Below, piece by piece: positions 30,700-40,273 of a stretch of 64,000 bases of DNA. The position numbers were made by a program, and so were the translations under genes. Positions within the stretch are counted from its first letter, which is position 1. Every line of letters begins with the position of its first letter. The notes beneath the pieces were generated by a model, which saw only the letters and a list, made by a program, of their open reading frames with translations, made no database searches and was not told where the DNA came from. The stretch is from positions 4,898,001 through 4,962,000 of the forward strand of contig NZ_CP050854.1 in assembly GCF_017569925.1 (NCBI RefSeq), in the 5' to 3' direction. Origin of the DNA: Brenneria izadpanahii (GTDB lineage Bacteria > Pseudomonadota > Gammaproteobacteria > Enterobacterales > Enterobacteriaceae).

Positions 30700-32637
30700 C
30701 TAAACACGATAGTGCGGTGAATATTTTTTCAACTCATCGCTTACCGGTAGCGAAGCGGCAAAAAAATCGCCCTGTCCGCCGTAAACGCCCTTATCCAATA
30801 ACGTCCGCCACTCTTGCTTCGTCCGAACGCCGGCGGCGAAAACTTTAGTCTGCGAGCCCTTGCAGGCTTCCGTCAGACTTTGCACAAACAACTGATTTTC
30901 CGGGCGTCGCTCAATGCTGCGCACCAAGCCCGGATGAAGCTTAATCACTTCCACCTGCAGCGACTTTATATAAGTCGTGCTGACCAGCGTCAATCCCGCC
31001 TGAGTGACCGCCAGACGGCAGCCGAAACCCTGGATAAGATGCAGCGCCGAACGCAAACGGCCGATATATTGACAGACGTCGGCCTCTGCAAGTTCAAATA
31101 AAATGCATTGTCGTTGTTTTTTAGGGCATTGCATCAGAATTTCCTGTAACCAGCTCAGAAACGTCTTTTGCAAAAGTGAGTCCACACTAACCGGAATAGC
31201 CAGGGTTTCATCAGGCCAACTGGCCGATAATGCGATGATCCGGGAGACCAGTTGCCGATCATAACTGACGGTCAGGCCCAATTGCTGCACCAGCGGCATG
31301 TACTCCGCGGCCAGCAGCTCTTGCGTACCGTCATAGATGCGGCTCATCATTTCACGATGATGGAGCACGCCTTCCTTCGTCACCGCCGGTTTCTGATACA
31401 ACCGCGGCCCCCCTCGGGCCAATGTCTGTTCCAGCAGCGTGCGCCATTTCACGCTGCCGCGGCCTTTATCCGGCACCTGGCGGTCAAAGACACACCAGCC
31501 GTTGCCGCCTTGCAGCACCGCGTTGCGCGTGGCGTCTTCCACGCTTTCCATCACCTGCTCCGAACTTTGCCCGCTGCGATAGGCGCAAATGCCGATATGC
31601 AGCATATCCTCACGATCGATCAACGGCGTGACGGGCAGGATATCAATGGCTTTGACCAATTGCGCCGCAATATTGTCCGCCTCTTTCAAGGTGCGGTGCG
31701 GTAATAACACCGTGAAATCGCTGTTGAAATAACGCGCCAGAAGCGCCGACGGATAGCGCATCACAAACGTCGACAGCAAATTCACCAGCGTAAAGCTATA
31801 TTCCTGAATCTCGCCGCCGTAGCCATGCGTTTCCTGCAAGGTTTCAAAATCGGGCAGACGAATCATCATCACAACGCCGTGCGTACCGACGTTTTCAATA
31901 TCTTCCAACTGCGTCGCCAGCTGGTTGTCAAAAAACAGACGATTACTCAGCCCGGTTTCCGCATCCTGAGCCGCAAAGGCACGAATCAGGGTATCGACCC
32001 GGCCGCGCTCTTCCCGGGCTTCGAGCAGGTCAGCCAGCAGTTGATCGATAGCGCCGCTGGCGTTCATCGGCCACTCGCGCGCGGATCCGCGCATCACCTC
32101 CTCCCGCTCCCCGTTCAGAATTCGCCTGGCCCGCGCCTCAAGCTCTTTCTGCCCGGCCGTTTCACGATGCAGCCAGCGAATAAACAGATGCAGCGCCAGC
32201 ATCGACAGACAGATAGCCAATGCCACCAACAGCGGAAACATCAGAAAATTCGGCGCCCCGATCAGCGGGTTGAGGAAAGTCGATACCACCACGATATCCG
32301 CATGGTGCGTCAGCGGGAGGTCGGTCTCGTGGTACAGAAAAGACCGATAGCGATCCGCATCGGACAGGCGTACCGAATACAGCACGGCGTCCGCATTCCG
32401 GATCTCCAACGCGACAACGCCCGCGGTTTTCATTATCGTCGGCAGCCAGTATTGGATATTTTCGGGCGATTGCGCCGAAAGCGCCCGATCAATACTGGAC
32501 GCCATCTCGCTCAACTGTTGAGTCGCCCGTTGCTGACTATAGTAGAAGAGACTAAAAACGCTGCTGACAAGCATTAAGGCCATGGCTAACACCGTCAACA
32601 GCGTCATGCGCATGGTGAATTTGGTCGTAAATCCCAT
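30700..32637 (-). CDS. csrD: RNase E specificity factor CsrD
   Basis: CsrD directs decay of the CsrB and CsrC small RNAs and so controls CsrA activity. The 645-residue protein matches E. coli CsrD (646). Two membrane helices flank a periplasmic segment (about residues 10-32 and 133-155), then a HAMP-like linker, a degenerate GGDEF (RYFNSDFTVLL) and a degenerate EAL (HHREMMSRI). Both active sites are lost, as in the family, so it is not a c-di-GMP enzyme. It contrasts with the probable active EAL protein at 15101-17314. Confidence 0.95.
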   Translation of the reverse strand: MGFTTKFTMRMTLLTVLAMALMLVSSVFSLFYYSQQRATQQLSEMASSIDRALSAQSPENIQYWLPTIMKTAGVVALEIRNADAVLYSVRLSDADRYRSFLYHETDLPLTHHADIVVVSTFLNPLIGAPNFLMFPLLVALAICLSMLALHLFIRWLHRETAGQKELEARARRILNGEREEVMRGSAREWPMNASGAIDQLLADLLEAREERGRVDTLIRAFAAQDAETGLSNRLFFDNQLATQLEDIENVGTHGVVMMIRLPDFETLQETHGYGGEIQEYSFTLVNLLSTFVMRYPSALLARYFNSDFTVLLPHRTLKEADNIAAQLVKAIDILPVTPLIDREDMLHIGICAYRSGQSSEQVMESVEDATRNAVLQGGNGWCVFDRQVPDKGRGSVKWRTLLEQTLARGGPRLYQKPAVTKEGVLHHREMMSRIYDGTQELLAAEYMPLVQQLGLTVSYDRQLVSRIIALSASWPDETLAIPVSVDSLLQKTFLSWLQEILMQCPKKQRQCILFELAEADVCQYIGRLRSALHLIQGFGCRLAVTQAGLTLVSTTYIKSLQVEVIKLHPGLVRSIERRPENQLFVQSLTEACKGSQTKVFAAGVRTKQEWRTLLDKGVYGGQGDFFAASLPVSDELKKYSPHYRV

Positions 32638-33021
32638 CCCTGCGTTCTACTCCTGATAAATGTTGTTTCTGCGGCTCTGCTGTCTTTTATCAGTCTGTAT
32701 ACTACCTGTACAAATATAGCCGCTAAATAGTTAAGTACCTTTTTATTCTGCCGCAAGAGAGCATACATGCACCCTCAGCTTCCCGAATAGCGAAATGGAA
32801 TAATGCACCCCAAATCCGTGAACTTGATACGATTCAACGCCCAAAGGCAAGATAACGATAAGCCGCGGTGACCGCTTTCAGGCGTTAGCGCGTTATTCTG
32901 ACAGATAGTCTTGTTACACCCTGCAAAAAACTATTTCTCTCCATCAATCGCGGTTTCCCTCCCGATTCATCTATAAATAGGTAGAGCGCCACCCCTAACC
33001 TACCCTGCGGGCAGAATACTT
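32638..33021. promoter_or_regulatory. Divergent csrD / msrP region
   Basis: A 384-bp gap between divergent genes. GCGGTGACCGC at 32865-32875 is a perfect 11-bp palindrome that could be a small operator. I cannot assign promoter boxes. No gene is supported. Confidence 0.4.
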
Positions 33022-34023
33022 ATGGCTAAAAATCGCAAGCTGACAGAGGCGGACGTCACGCCGGAGGCCATTTTCCACCAGCGTCGCCGCGTGTTGAAAG
33101 CGCTGGGCGTCACGGCCGCGACCCTGTCGTTGCCGCTATCGGCGCAGGCGGATTTGCTTGCCTGGTTTACAGGCGGCAATCGTCCCAAAGCCCCGCCGGG
33201 CAAACCGCTGTCGTTCACGCAGCCGGCGGACTGGCGGCTAAAGACGCCGCTCACGCCGGAAGATAAGGTCGCCGGTTACAACAATTTTTACGAATTCGGG
33301 ATGGATAAGGCCGATCCGGCGGCCAATGCCGGCGGATTGAAAACGGCAGGCTGGGAAATACGGATTGACGGCGAGGTGGCAAAGCCCATCACGCTGGATA
33401 TCGATGACCTGCTTAAGCGTTTCCCGCTGGAGGAGAGGATTTACCGTTTTCGCTGCGTGGAGGCCTGGTCGATGGTCGTGCCCTGGATCGGATTCGAGCT
33501 GGCGAAGCTAATCAAGTTTGCCGAACCCACCGGCAATGCCCGCTATATCGCCTTTCAAACGCTCTTCGATCCTGAGCAGATGCCGGGGCAGAAGAGCGGC
33601 TTTATGGGCGGCGGGCTTAACTATCCTTATGTTGAGGGGCTGCGGCTTGATGAAGCTATGCACCCCCTTTCGCTTCTGACCGTCGGCCTGTACGGCAAAA
33701 CGCTGCCGCCGCAGAACGGCGCGCCAATCAGGCTGATGGCGCCGTGGAAATACGGCTTTAAGAACATCAAATCCATCGTGCAGATCCGCTTCACCCGCGA
33801 GCGCCCGCCGTCGACCTGGAATTTGGCGGCTCCCGATGAATATGGTTTTTACGCCAATGTAAATCCGCACGTAGACCATCCCCGCTGGTCGCAGGCGACG
33901 GAGCGCGTAATCGGCGCCGGCGGTATTCTGGATGTACAACGGCAGCCGACGCTGTTGTTCAACGGTTACGCCGAGCAGGTCGCCTCGTTGTATCGGGGTT
34001 TGAACCTGCGGGAAAACTTCTGA
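33022..34023 (+). CDS. msrP: Periplasmic methionine sulfoxide reductase catalytic subunit MsrP
   Basis: A molybdopterin enzyme that repairs oxidised methionines in periplasmic proteins. The 333-residue precursor has a twin-arginine signal ([19 protein letters not shown], about residues 19-43, cleavage after AQA), so it is exported folded with its cofactor. The molybdenum-binding cysteine is Cys145 in RFRCVEAWS. The Moco-binding segments [11 protein letters not shown] and GINPNVDHPRW-like region are present. The membrane partner msrQ follows after 34 bp. Confidence 0.96.
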   Translation: MAKNRKLTEADVTPEAIFHQRRRVLKALGVTAATLSLPLSAQADLLAWFTGGNRPKAPPGKPLSFTQPADWRLKTPLTPEDKVAGYNNFYEFGMDKADPAANAGGLKTAGWEIRIDGEVAKPITLDIDDLLKRFPLEERIYRFRCVEAWSMVVPWIGFELAKLIKFAEPTGNARYIAFQTLFDPEQMPGQKSGFMGGGLNYPYVEGLRLDEAMHPLSLLTVGLYGKTLPPQNGAPIRLMAPWKYGFKNIKSIVQIRFTRERPPSTWNLAAPDEYGFYANVNPHVDHPRWSQATERVIGAGGILDVQRQPTLLFNGYAEQVASLYRGLNLRENF

Positions 34024-34057
34024 TTAATGCGGATAATAACAGTTGGATAAAACCTGA

Positions 34058-34657
34058 ATGCGGCTAACACCACAACACCTGAAGCGGCTGAAAATCATAC
34101 TCCATCTGGCGGCCTTTTTACCGCTGCCGTGGCTGATCCTGGCGGTCGATCAAGGATGGCTAAGCGCCGATCCGGCAAAAGATATCCAGCATTTCACCGG
34201 TCGAATGGCGCTGAAATTATTGCTTGCCACGCTGCTGATCGCGCCGCTGGCGCGTTACGGCGGGCAGCCGCTGCTTATTCGCTGCCGACGCCTGATCGGG
34301 CTATGGTGTTTCGCCTGGGCGACGCTGCATCTGGCGAGTTACGCGCTGTTTGAACTGGGGCTGAACCATCTGGCCTTACTGGGGGAAGAATTGCTCGCCC
34401 GGCCGTATTTAACGCTGGGGATCGCCAGTTGGCTGATTCTGCTGGCGTTAGCGCTCACCTCCCCCCGCATCGTGATGCGCAAGTTGGGATCCCGCTGGCA
34501 AAAACTGCATAACTTTATCTATCTGGTCGCAATTCTCGCACCGATACACTATCTTTGGTCAGTCAAAATAATCTCACCTCAACCCATTCTCTATGCACTG
34601 CTGGCGCTGGTCTTGTTACTATTACGTTATAAAAAATTCCGCCAATGGTGGCGATAA
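34058..34657 (+). CDS. msrQ: Haem-binding membrane subunit MsrQ
   Basis: An inner-membrane haem b protein that passes electrons from the respiratory chain to MsrP. The 199-residue protein has about six hydrophobic helices and belongs to the ferric reductase-like transmembrane family. His residues in ATLHLASYA and [18 protein letters not shown] are candidate haem ligands. Pairing with msrP is the standard arrangement. Confidence 0.95.
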   Translation: MRLTPQHLKRLKIILHLAAFLPLPWLILAVDQGWLSADPAKDIQHFTGRMALKLLLATLLIAPLARYGGQPLLIRCRRLIGLWCFAWATLHLASYALFELGLNHLALLGEELLARPYLTLGIASWLILLALALTSPRIVMRKLGSRWQKLHNFIYLVAILAPIHYLWSVKIISPQPILYALLALVLLLLRYKKFRQWWR

Positions 34658-34760
34658 ATCATCGTCACGTTGAACAGGCGGGCGCGGCTCCCGGCGGGAC
34701 GCCGGTTGAATATCTCCGCAGATAAGACCAGTATTTAGCTGCGAATTGCGACGAAATGGT

Positions 34761-34766
34761 TATAAT
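34761..34766 (+). promoter_or_regulatory. Candidate -10 box upstream of aroQ
   Basis: TATAAT lies 123 bp upstream of the aroQ start. The region 17 bp further upstream (GCTGCG) is a poor -35, so the assignment is tentative. Confidence 0.4.
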
Positions 34767-34888
34767 GCTCGACTTTGTTTTCAGCATCGGGCAATTTGCA
34801 TCTGAAAGGTGACAAACGAATAGCTTCGCGCTATTTTGTGCGACATTGTTTTTTGCAATCTGGATCAATCGCGGGAGATAGCGGCACA

Positions 34889-35341
34889 ATGGCAGGAAAG
34901 TTTCACATTTTGCTTTTAAATGGCCCGAACCTTAATCTGCTGGGAACCCGTGAGCCAGATAAATACGGCAAGACAACGCTGGCGGAAATTGTTAGCAATC
35001 TGGAAACACAGGCTCAGGCGTTGGACGTGCAGCTTTCTCATCTGCAATCCAATGCGGAGCATATTCTGATTGACAGAATCCATCAGGCCAGGGGAAATAC
35101 GGATTTTATTTTGATTAATCCGGCGGCATTTACCCACACCAGCGTCGCGCTGCGCGACGCTTTGCTGGCGGTCGCCATCCCGTTTATCGAAATTCATTTG
35201 TCCAACGTGCATGCACGTGAGCCTTTCCGCCATCATTCCTATCTGTCTGATGTCGCGGTGGGCGTGATCTGCGGCTTAGGGGCAGATGGTTATAACTATG
35301 CGTTACAGACGGCGGTAAAACGCCTGTCTACCTCCAATTAA
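34889..35341 (+). CDS. aroQ: Type II 3-dehydroquinate dehydratase
   Basis: Third step of the shikimate pathway. The start at 34889 ([19 protein letters not shown]) gives 150 residues, the usual dodecameric type II enzyme. The flexible catalytic loop ([12 protein letters not shown], with the active Arg and Tyr) and the substrate pocket [15 protein letters not shown] are intact. The frame is open 38 codons further upstream, but that lies in leader and promoter DNA. accB follows 24 bp later, the conserved aroQ-accBC order. Confidence 0.96.
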   Translation: MAGKFHILLLNGPNLNLLGTREPDKYGKTTLAEIVSNLETQAQALDVQLSHLQSNAEHILIDRIHQARGNTDFILINPAAFTHTSVALRDALLAVAIPFIEIHLSNVHAREPFRHHSYLSDVAVGVICGLGADGYNYALQTAVKRLSTSN

Positions 35342-35365
35342 ACAGAAGAGTACGGAACCACATCA

Positions 35366-35839
35366 ATGGATATTCGTAAAATCAAAAAACTGATCGAACT
35401 GGTTGAAGAATCCGGCATCGCCGAACTGGAAATTTCCGAAGGTGAAGAATCAGTACGTATCAGTCGTGCCCCGGCAGCGCCAAGCTATCCCGTGATGCAG
35501 CAGGCCTACGTGCCGGCGCAACAACAGCCGGCGTTATCCTCCGCTGTTGCGCCTGTATCCGCGCCCGCCGTGGCGGAAACCGCCGCGGCGCCGGCAGCCA
35601 TCAGTGGTCACATCGTTCGCTCTCCAATGGTTGGGACTTTCTACCGCACCCCGAGCCCTGATGCCAAAGCGTTTATTGAAGTAGGCCAGCAGGTCAATGT
35701 CGGCGATACGCTGTGCATTGTTGAAGCCATGAAAATGATGAACCAAATCGAAGCTGACAAAGCGGGCGTCGTCAAAGCGATTCTGCTCGACAACGGTCAA
35801 CCGGTTGAATTTGACGAGCCGCTGGTTGTCATCGAATAA
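35366..35839 (+). CDS. accB: Acetyl-CoA carboxylase biotin carboxyl carrier protein
   Basis: Carries the carboxyl group between biotin carboxylase and the transferase in the first step of fatty acid synthesis. At 157 residues it has a short N-terminal AccC-binding region, a Pro/Ala-rich linker (about 35-78) and the biotinyl domain with Lys123 in VEAMKMMN. It lies 11 bp before accC. AccB autoregulates the operon in E. coli; no operator could be recognised here. Confidence 0.98.
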   Translation: MDIRKIKKLIELVEESGIAELEISEGEESVRISRAPAAPSYPVMQQAYVPAQQQPALSSAVAPVSAPAVAETAAAPAAISGHIVRSPMVGTFYRTPSPDAKAFIEVGQQVNVGDTLCIVEAMKMMNQIEADKAGVVKAILLDNGQPVEFDEPLVVIE

Positions 35840-35850
35840 CGGGGCTTACC

Positions 35851-37194
35851 ATGCTAGATAAAATCGTTATCGCTAACCGCGGAGAGATTGCGCTGCGTAT
35901 TTTGCGTGCCTGCAAAGAGCTGGGCATCAAAACCGTCGCCGTTCACTCCAGCGCGGATCGCGATCTGAAACACGTACTGCTGGCGGATGAAACCGTGTGT
36001 ATCGGTCCGGCGCCGTCCACCAAAAGCTATCTGAATATCCCGGCGATCATCTCCGCCGCGGAAATCACCGGCTCCGCCGCTATTCACCCCGGCTATGGTT
36101 TTTTGTCGGAAAACGCTGACTTTGCCGAGCAAGTCGAGCGTTCCGGCTTTATTTTCATTGGCCCGCGCGCCGAAACCATTCGCCTGATGGGCGACAAAGT
36201 CTCCGCCATCAATGCCATGAAAAAAGCCGGCGTGCCTTGCGTTCCCGGCTCCGACGGCCCGCTGGACGGCGATATGGAAAAAAACCGCGCCTTCGCCAAA
36301 CGTATCGGCTATCCGGTGATCATTAAGGCCTCCGGCGGCGGCGGCGGTCGCGGTATGCGCGTCGTACGCAGCGATAAAGAGCTGGAACAGTCCATCAATA
36401 TGACCCGTGCGGAAGCCAAAGCGGCGTTCAACAACGACATGGTTTATATGGAAAAATATCTGGAAAATCCGCGTCACGTGGAAATTCAGGTATTGGCGGA
36501 CGGCCAGGGCAACGCCATCTATCTGGCCGAGCGCGACTGCTCTATGCAGCGCCGTCACCAGAAAGTGGTGGAAGAAGCCCCCGCTCCGGGCATCACCGGC
36601 GAACAGCGCAAATTTATCGGCGAGCGCTGCGCAAAAGCCTGTCTCGACATCAACTATCGCGGTGCCGGCACCTTCGAATTCCTGTACGAAAACGGCGAGT
36701 TCTACTTCATTGAAATGAACACCCGTATTCAGGTGGAACACCCGGTTACCGAAATGATTACCGGCGTGGATTTGATCAAGGAGCAATTACGCATTGCCGA
36801 CGGTCAGCCGCTGTCCATCAAGCAGGAAGACATTCACGTTCGCGGCCACGCGGTAGAATGCCGTATCAACGCCGAAGATCCGAATACCTTCCTGCCGAGC
36901 CCAGGTAAAATCACCCGCTTCCACGCGCCGGGCGGTTTCGGCGTGCGTTGGGAATCGCATATCTACGCCGGGTACACCGTACCGCCGTATTACGATTCCA
37001 TGATCGGGAAATTGATCGCCTATGGCGAAACCCGCGAAGTGGCGATTGCCCGCATGAAAAATGCATTGGCTGAACTGATCATCGACGGCATCAAAACCAA
37101 CGTCGAACTTCAGATGAAGATCATGAACGACGAAAACTTCCAGAAAGGCGGAACCAATATCCACTATCTGGAGAAGAAACTCGGTTTGCAGTAA
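35851..37194 (+). CDS. accC: Acetyl-CoA carboxylase biotin carboxylase subunit
   Basis: ATP-grasp enzyme that carboxylates biotin on AccB. At 447 residues (E. coli 449) it starts [20 protein letters not shown] and contains the glycine-rich ATP loop ([14 protein letters not shown]) and the catalytic [16 protein letters not shown] region. Downstream, an unrelated uptake operon on the other strand replaces the yhdT gene that follows in E. coli. Confidence 0.98.
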   Translation: MLDKIVIANRGEIALRILRACKELGIKTVAVHSSADRDLKHVLLADETVCIGPAPSTKSYLNIPAIISAAEITGSAAIHPGYGFLSENADFAEQVERSGFIFIGPRAETIRLMGDKVSAINAMKKAGVPCVPGSDGPLDGDMEKNRAFAKRIGYPVIIKASGGGGGRGMRVVRSDKELEQSINMTRAEAKAAFNNDMVYMEKYLENPRHVEIQVLADGQGNAIYLAERDCSMQRRHQKVVEEAPAPGITGEQRKFIGERCAKACLDINYRGAGTFEFLYENGEFYFIEMNTRIQVEHPVTEMITGVDLIKEQLRIADGQPLSIKQEDIHVRGHAVECRINAEDPNTFLPSPGKITRFHAPGGFGVRWESHIYAGYTVPPYYDSMIGKLIAYGETREVAIARMKNALAELIIDGIKTNVELQMKIMNDENFQKGGTNIHYLEKKLGLQ

Positions 37195-37217
37195 AGCGGC
37201 ATATCGCTGAAAGCCAA

Positions 37218-37270
37218 GGGAAAACACGGGGATGAGGTTAACGCTTACGCCGCCTCGCCCCGCGTTTCCC
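37218..37270. terminator. Long hairpin between accC and the TonB receptor gene
   Basis: An extended imperfect stem pairs GGGAAAAC (37218-37225), GGGG and GAGG on the left with GCCTC, CCCC and GTTTCCC (ending 37270) on the right, around a loop containing TTAACGCTTACGCC. Both genes end into it, so it may act as a bidirectional terminator. The loop core AACGCTTACG recurs in a second hairpin at 55727-55755, so it may also be a REP-type element. Confidence 0.6.
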
Positions 37271-37302
37271 GATCTCGCCGCGATGAATTCGCGCCGCGGC
37301 GA

Positions 37303-39312
37303 TTAATAGCGATAGGCGATCCCCAGCCAGTAGTTGCGGCCCTCTTCGACATACCCTTCCTGATAGGCGTATGCCTTATCAAACAAATTATTGATTGATG
37401 CGTTAACGCTGACTCCGCGCCCCAGGTCGTAATCCAACCGAACGCTGGTGACGGCGAATCCGCGCGTTTTATCGTTATTGTCCGAATTATTGAATCCCCA
37501 GCTACGCGCCTCTTCCATCACGGTGATACTGAACGACTCGACCGGCGTTACGGTAGCCCAGGCGAAAACCTTATGCTTTGGCAAATCCACGATATTGCCG
37601 ATTTCCCGGCGCTTAACATCGCTGTGGATCAAGCCGTAATTTATCCCGACCGATAACCAATGTTCGATGTCGCCATGAATGCCCACGTCCAGACCATAGT
37701 AATCCACCCGGCCGCTGTTGCGATTCTGAATCAGGGTCGGCGCGATGTTATGCGACAAAATCGCATCCGATACCCGGTTATAGTACACGCCGGCATCAAA
37801 GCCCCAGCCGTCGGCAAGAGCGCCACGATAATTCAGCTCAACATTGCGCGCACGTTCGGCCTTCAGATCAGGGTTTACCAGCGCGTCCTGATTGCTCGCG
37901 GGTTTCGATGTCGTATAGCGTTCCTTCAGCGTTGGAAATCGGCTGCGCTCGGATAGCGAAAACTGCAATTCGTCCTGATTATCGAAGCGGTATTTCGTCA
38001 TCATTTGCCAGTTAAAGGCATGCTGCTTATTTTGCTCATAGGTTGTTATCGAACCATCGGTTTCATGCTTCATGCCCTGCTTGCTATCTCGCCAGTCGTA
38101 ACTGGCGCCAAACACCACGTCCAATTTATCGAGCGCGCTCCACTGGTATTCGCTTGCCATCGACCAGGTGCGATCTTTATAGCGATCATAGGGTGCGTTC
38201 CGCTCCCCTTTTTCACGGTGCACATCGTCTTTCCAGTGCAGAGCGAACGACAGCAAATCCGCCTCGCGCATATCGATTCCCAACTGCAACCCGGCGCCAT
38301 TACTGAAATCCGCATAACGGCTGTAACTACCGTTTCCGCTCTTAAAATCCTCCAGCGTTCTGTACATCAGCAACGTATTTTCAAACTCATCGTGATAGAG
38401 GCGGCTTTTCAGCGTCACCCCGTCGGTTAACCGCGTCGTTCCCTGATAGTAATAGCTTGTTTTGTCATATTCAGGCCATTGCCAGTAACGCGCCGTCTGC
38501 GCCGGCGAGTTTCCGGCATAAGGCGGGGTATTTTTTTCGCCATCCAGCTTAATGTAAGTGAAAACATATTCGTCCGATTCCCGCGGAGTAAAACCGACTT
38601 TGACCATACCGCGTTTATCATCGTTGCCGGAATTCATCCGCTTACCTTCGCTGCCCGCCGCCGGATTATCCACGCCGTGAGGCAACCCGGCGAAACGCTG
38701 CTTCTGACGGCCGCCGCTTACCTGGAAAAAGCCCAAATCGCTTTTCCCTCCCAGCGACATGTCCATGTTGTAGGCGTTGTCCCGGCCGCGCGCCCAGCCC
38801 TGGCTCATACGAACGCTCGCTTCCAGCTCCTTTTTCGGCCGTAGCGTGGTGAGGTTAATTGCGCCCCCCATTTGATTCGGCCCCTGCAACAACGAGGCGT
38901 ACCCTTTGGAAACCTCCACCGCCGCCAGGTCGGAAGCCTGAACGCGCCCCAGATCCAGATTACCGTCATAGGGCACATAAATCGGGACGCCATCAAGAAA
39001 TACCGGAACCTGCCGGCTGTCAAAACCACGCACTTTCACCTGCTGTTCACTGCGGCTTCCCGATTTCTGCAAGGTCACGCCCGGCACCACGTTCAATGTC
39101 TCCGCCACATTACGACGATTCAACTGCTCAATCTGTTTCTGGGTGACGACATCATTGGTCGCTGCGACCGGGCTGCTCCAGACGGTCATTACATCTGTAT
39201 CCCGCGAGTCGTCGGTCTCCGTTTCAGCGGCGGCCGGCGCGGGTGAGAGGGGTAACAAACCGAGGGGTAACAAACCGAGGGATAACATCCAGCTTAGTTT
39301 TTGTATTTGCAT
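37303..39312 (-). CDS. TonB-dependent outer membrane receptor
   Basis: A 22-strand outer-membrane receptor for a metal chelate or similar ligand, about 669 residues. A signal peptide runs to about residue 29. A TonB box-like DVMTVWS lies near mature position 11-17, then a plug domain (TLNVVPGVTLQKSG, VRGFDSRQVPVFLDG) and a barrel ending in aromatic YRY. The ATG at 39312 has AGGGGA 6 nt upstream; a GTG directly before it is also open. It is the last gene of a binding protein-permease-ATPase-methyltransferase operon, 105 bp after the methyltransferase. The signal peptide contains a tandem LGLLP duplication. The ligand cannot be assigned. Confidence 0.88.
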   Translation of the reverse strand: MQIQKLSWMLSLGLLPLGLLPLSPAPAAAETETDDSRDTDVMTVWSSPVAATNDVVTQKQIEQLNRRNVAETLNVVPGVTLQKSGSRSEQQVKVRGFDSRQVPVFLDGVPIYVPYDGNLDLGRVQASDLAAVEVSKGYASLLQGPNQMGGAINLTTLRPKKELEASVRMSQGWARGRDNAYNMDMSLGGKSDLGFFQVSGGRQKQRFAGLPHGVDNPAAGSEGKRMNSGNDDKRGMVKVGFTPRESDEYVFTYIKLDGEKNTPPYAGNSPAQTARYWQWPEYDKTSYYYQGTTRLTDGVTLKSRLYHDEFENTLLMYRTLEDFKSGNGSYSRYADFSNGAGLQLGIDMREADLLSFALHWKDDVHREKGERNAPYDRYKDRTWSMASEYQWSALDKLDVVFGASYDWRDSKQGMKHETDGSITTYEQNKQHAFNWQMMTKYRFDNQDELQFSLSERSRFPTLKERYTTSKPASNQDALVNPDLKAERARNVELNYRGALADGWGFDAGVYYNRVSDAILSHNIAPTLIQNRNSGRVDYYGLDVGIHGDIEHWLSVGINYGLIHSDVKRREIGNIVDLPKHKVFAWATVTPVESFSITVMEEARSWGFNNSDNNDKTRGFAVTSVRLDYDLGRGVSVNASINNLFDKAYAYQEGYVEEGRNYWLGIAYRY
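39247..39286. repeat. 15-bp tandem repeat within the receptor signal peptide
   Basis: GAGGGGTAACAAACC occurs twice in direct tandem (39247-39261, 39262-39276), followed by a partial third copy (39277-39286). It encodes the duplicated LGLLP of the signal peptide. Copy-number change by slippage would alter the hydrophobic core by five residues without a frameshift. Confidence 0.85.
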
Positions 39313-39333
39313 CACATTTCCCCTTTAGAATAT

Positions 39334-39366
39334 ATCGCTATGTTTTTTCTACATATTGATAGCGAT
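39334..39366 (-). promoter_or_regulatory. Inverted repeat in the receptor gene leader
   Basis: ATCGCTAT (39334-39341) and ATAGCGAT (39359-39366) are perfect inverted copies around 17 bp, within the 105-bp gap between the methyltransferase and receptor genes. It lies 22-54 bp upstream of the receptor start. It could be an operator or an RNA hairpin setting receptor expression separately from the operon. Confidence 0.5.
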
Positions 39367-39420
39367 TTACGCGTTTCCGATAAGGCAACCGGCCGGAAAA
39401 GGAGCATTACGATTTGGGTA

Positions 39421-40248
39421 TCAGGACGACGCGAACGGCCGTCTCAACGCCACGGTATCCCAAAACACAAACGCCCAGTCCCGCGTTGGCGACACAAACG
39501 GCAGGTCATCATGCCGGTGCTGGTTGTAATAGTCTTTCAGACTCAGCATTTCACTCTCGCTTAATCCCCCCAACGACCAGGCGACGCCCTGGGCAAAGCG
39601 TTCGAACGTTTCGATCTGTCCCTGGCAATTTGGCCCGCGGATAAAATCTACCTTGGCGTGGATCCCCATCCGATAGAGGATATTCACCGCATAAATGTAA
39701 TTTGGCAGAGAGGCGGAGGTTCGCCCGATGGCCGACAGGATCCGGGGATCGACAAAAGTGGGAGACACCGTATGCGTGGTATATACCCGCATACGGGCCT
39801 GCTGATTCAGCTTGTAAAGCGCCTGTTCCAAATCCATCACCAGCGTGGAACGCGACGCGACGGCGATATCGCACTCCGGCAGCCCCGACCAGTCATCTTC
39901 CCAGGCGCAATGGATAAACGTTGCATGGGTTACGCCCATGGCGGCCGCCCGCCGCCGCGCGACATCCAACATGCCCTCGCTGTAATCGATGCCGTAAACC
40001 TGTTCGAAGTGCGCGGCAACATTCAAACACACGGAACCCGGTCCGCAGCCGACGTCCAGTAAGGTTTGCGCGCCGGAGAAATCCATTTTGGCGGCGAACT
40101 GCTCCAGATACGGATCGCGCGGCGCGGCGCAGTTTTCCGCTATCTTTTGCGCGCGTTTATCCCAATGTTCCGGCGTTTTGGCCGTCCTGGCGGCACGCGC
40201 CAGATGCGCCCGATAGAGCGCGGAAAAATCAATCTCATCAATAATCAT
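39421..40248 (-). CDS. Class I SAM-dependent methyltransferase in metal-uptake operon
   Basis: The SAM-binding motif I is LLDVGCGPGSVCLNVA at about residues 63-78, followed by motif II (VYGIDYSEGMLDVA). The protein from the start at 40248 (MIIDEIDFSALYRAHL, with a GGGGGAAAAG ribosome site) is 275 residues. The C-terminal half (GPNCQGQIETFERFAQGV) has no feature pointing to a substrate. It is cytoplasmic. Its place between an uptake ATPase and a TonB receptor gene suggests a role in modifying the imported ligand or chelator, but this is inference. A similar order is, from memory, seen around Yersinia yiu genes. The frame is open 23 codons upstream into the ATPase gene; that start is unlikely. 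Confidence 0.8.
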   Translation of the reverse strand: MIIDEIDFSALYRAHLARAARTAKTPEHWDKRAQKIAENCAAPRDPYLEQFAAKMDFSGAQTLLDVGCGPGSVCLNVAAHFEQVYGIDYSEGMLDVARRRAAAMGVTHATFIHCAWEDDWSGLPECDIAVASRSTLVMDLEQALYKLNQQARMRVYTTHTVSPTFVDPRILSAIGRTSASLPNYIYAVNILYRMGIHAKVDFIRGPNCQGQIETFERFAQGVAWSLGGLSESEMLSLKDYYNQHRHDDLPFVSPTRDWAFVFWDTVALRRPFASS

Positions 40249-40273
40249 GTTCTTTTCCCCCAAATAAATGCCG

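Noticed and set aside
30700..32637. CsrD as an active c-di-GMP enzyme
   Set aside because: Both the GGDEF and EAL signatures are degenerate, and the sequence matches CsrD along its length.
35854..36786. 310-residue minus-strand frame opposite accC
   Set aside because: It is the antisense of accC and rich in His and Phe, a typical shadow composition.
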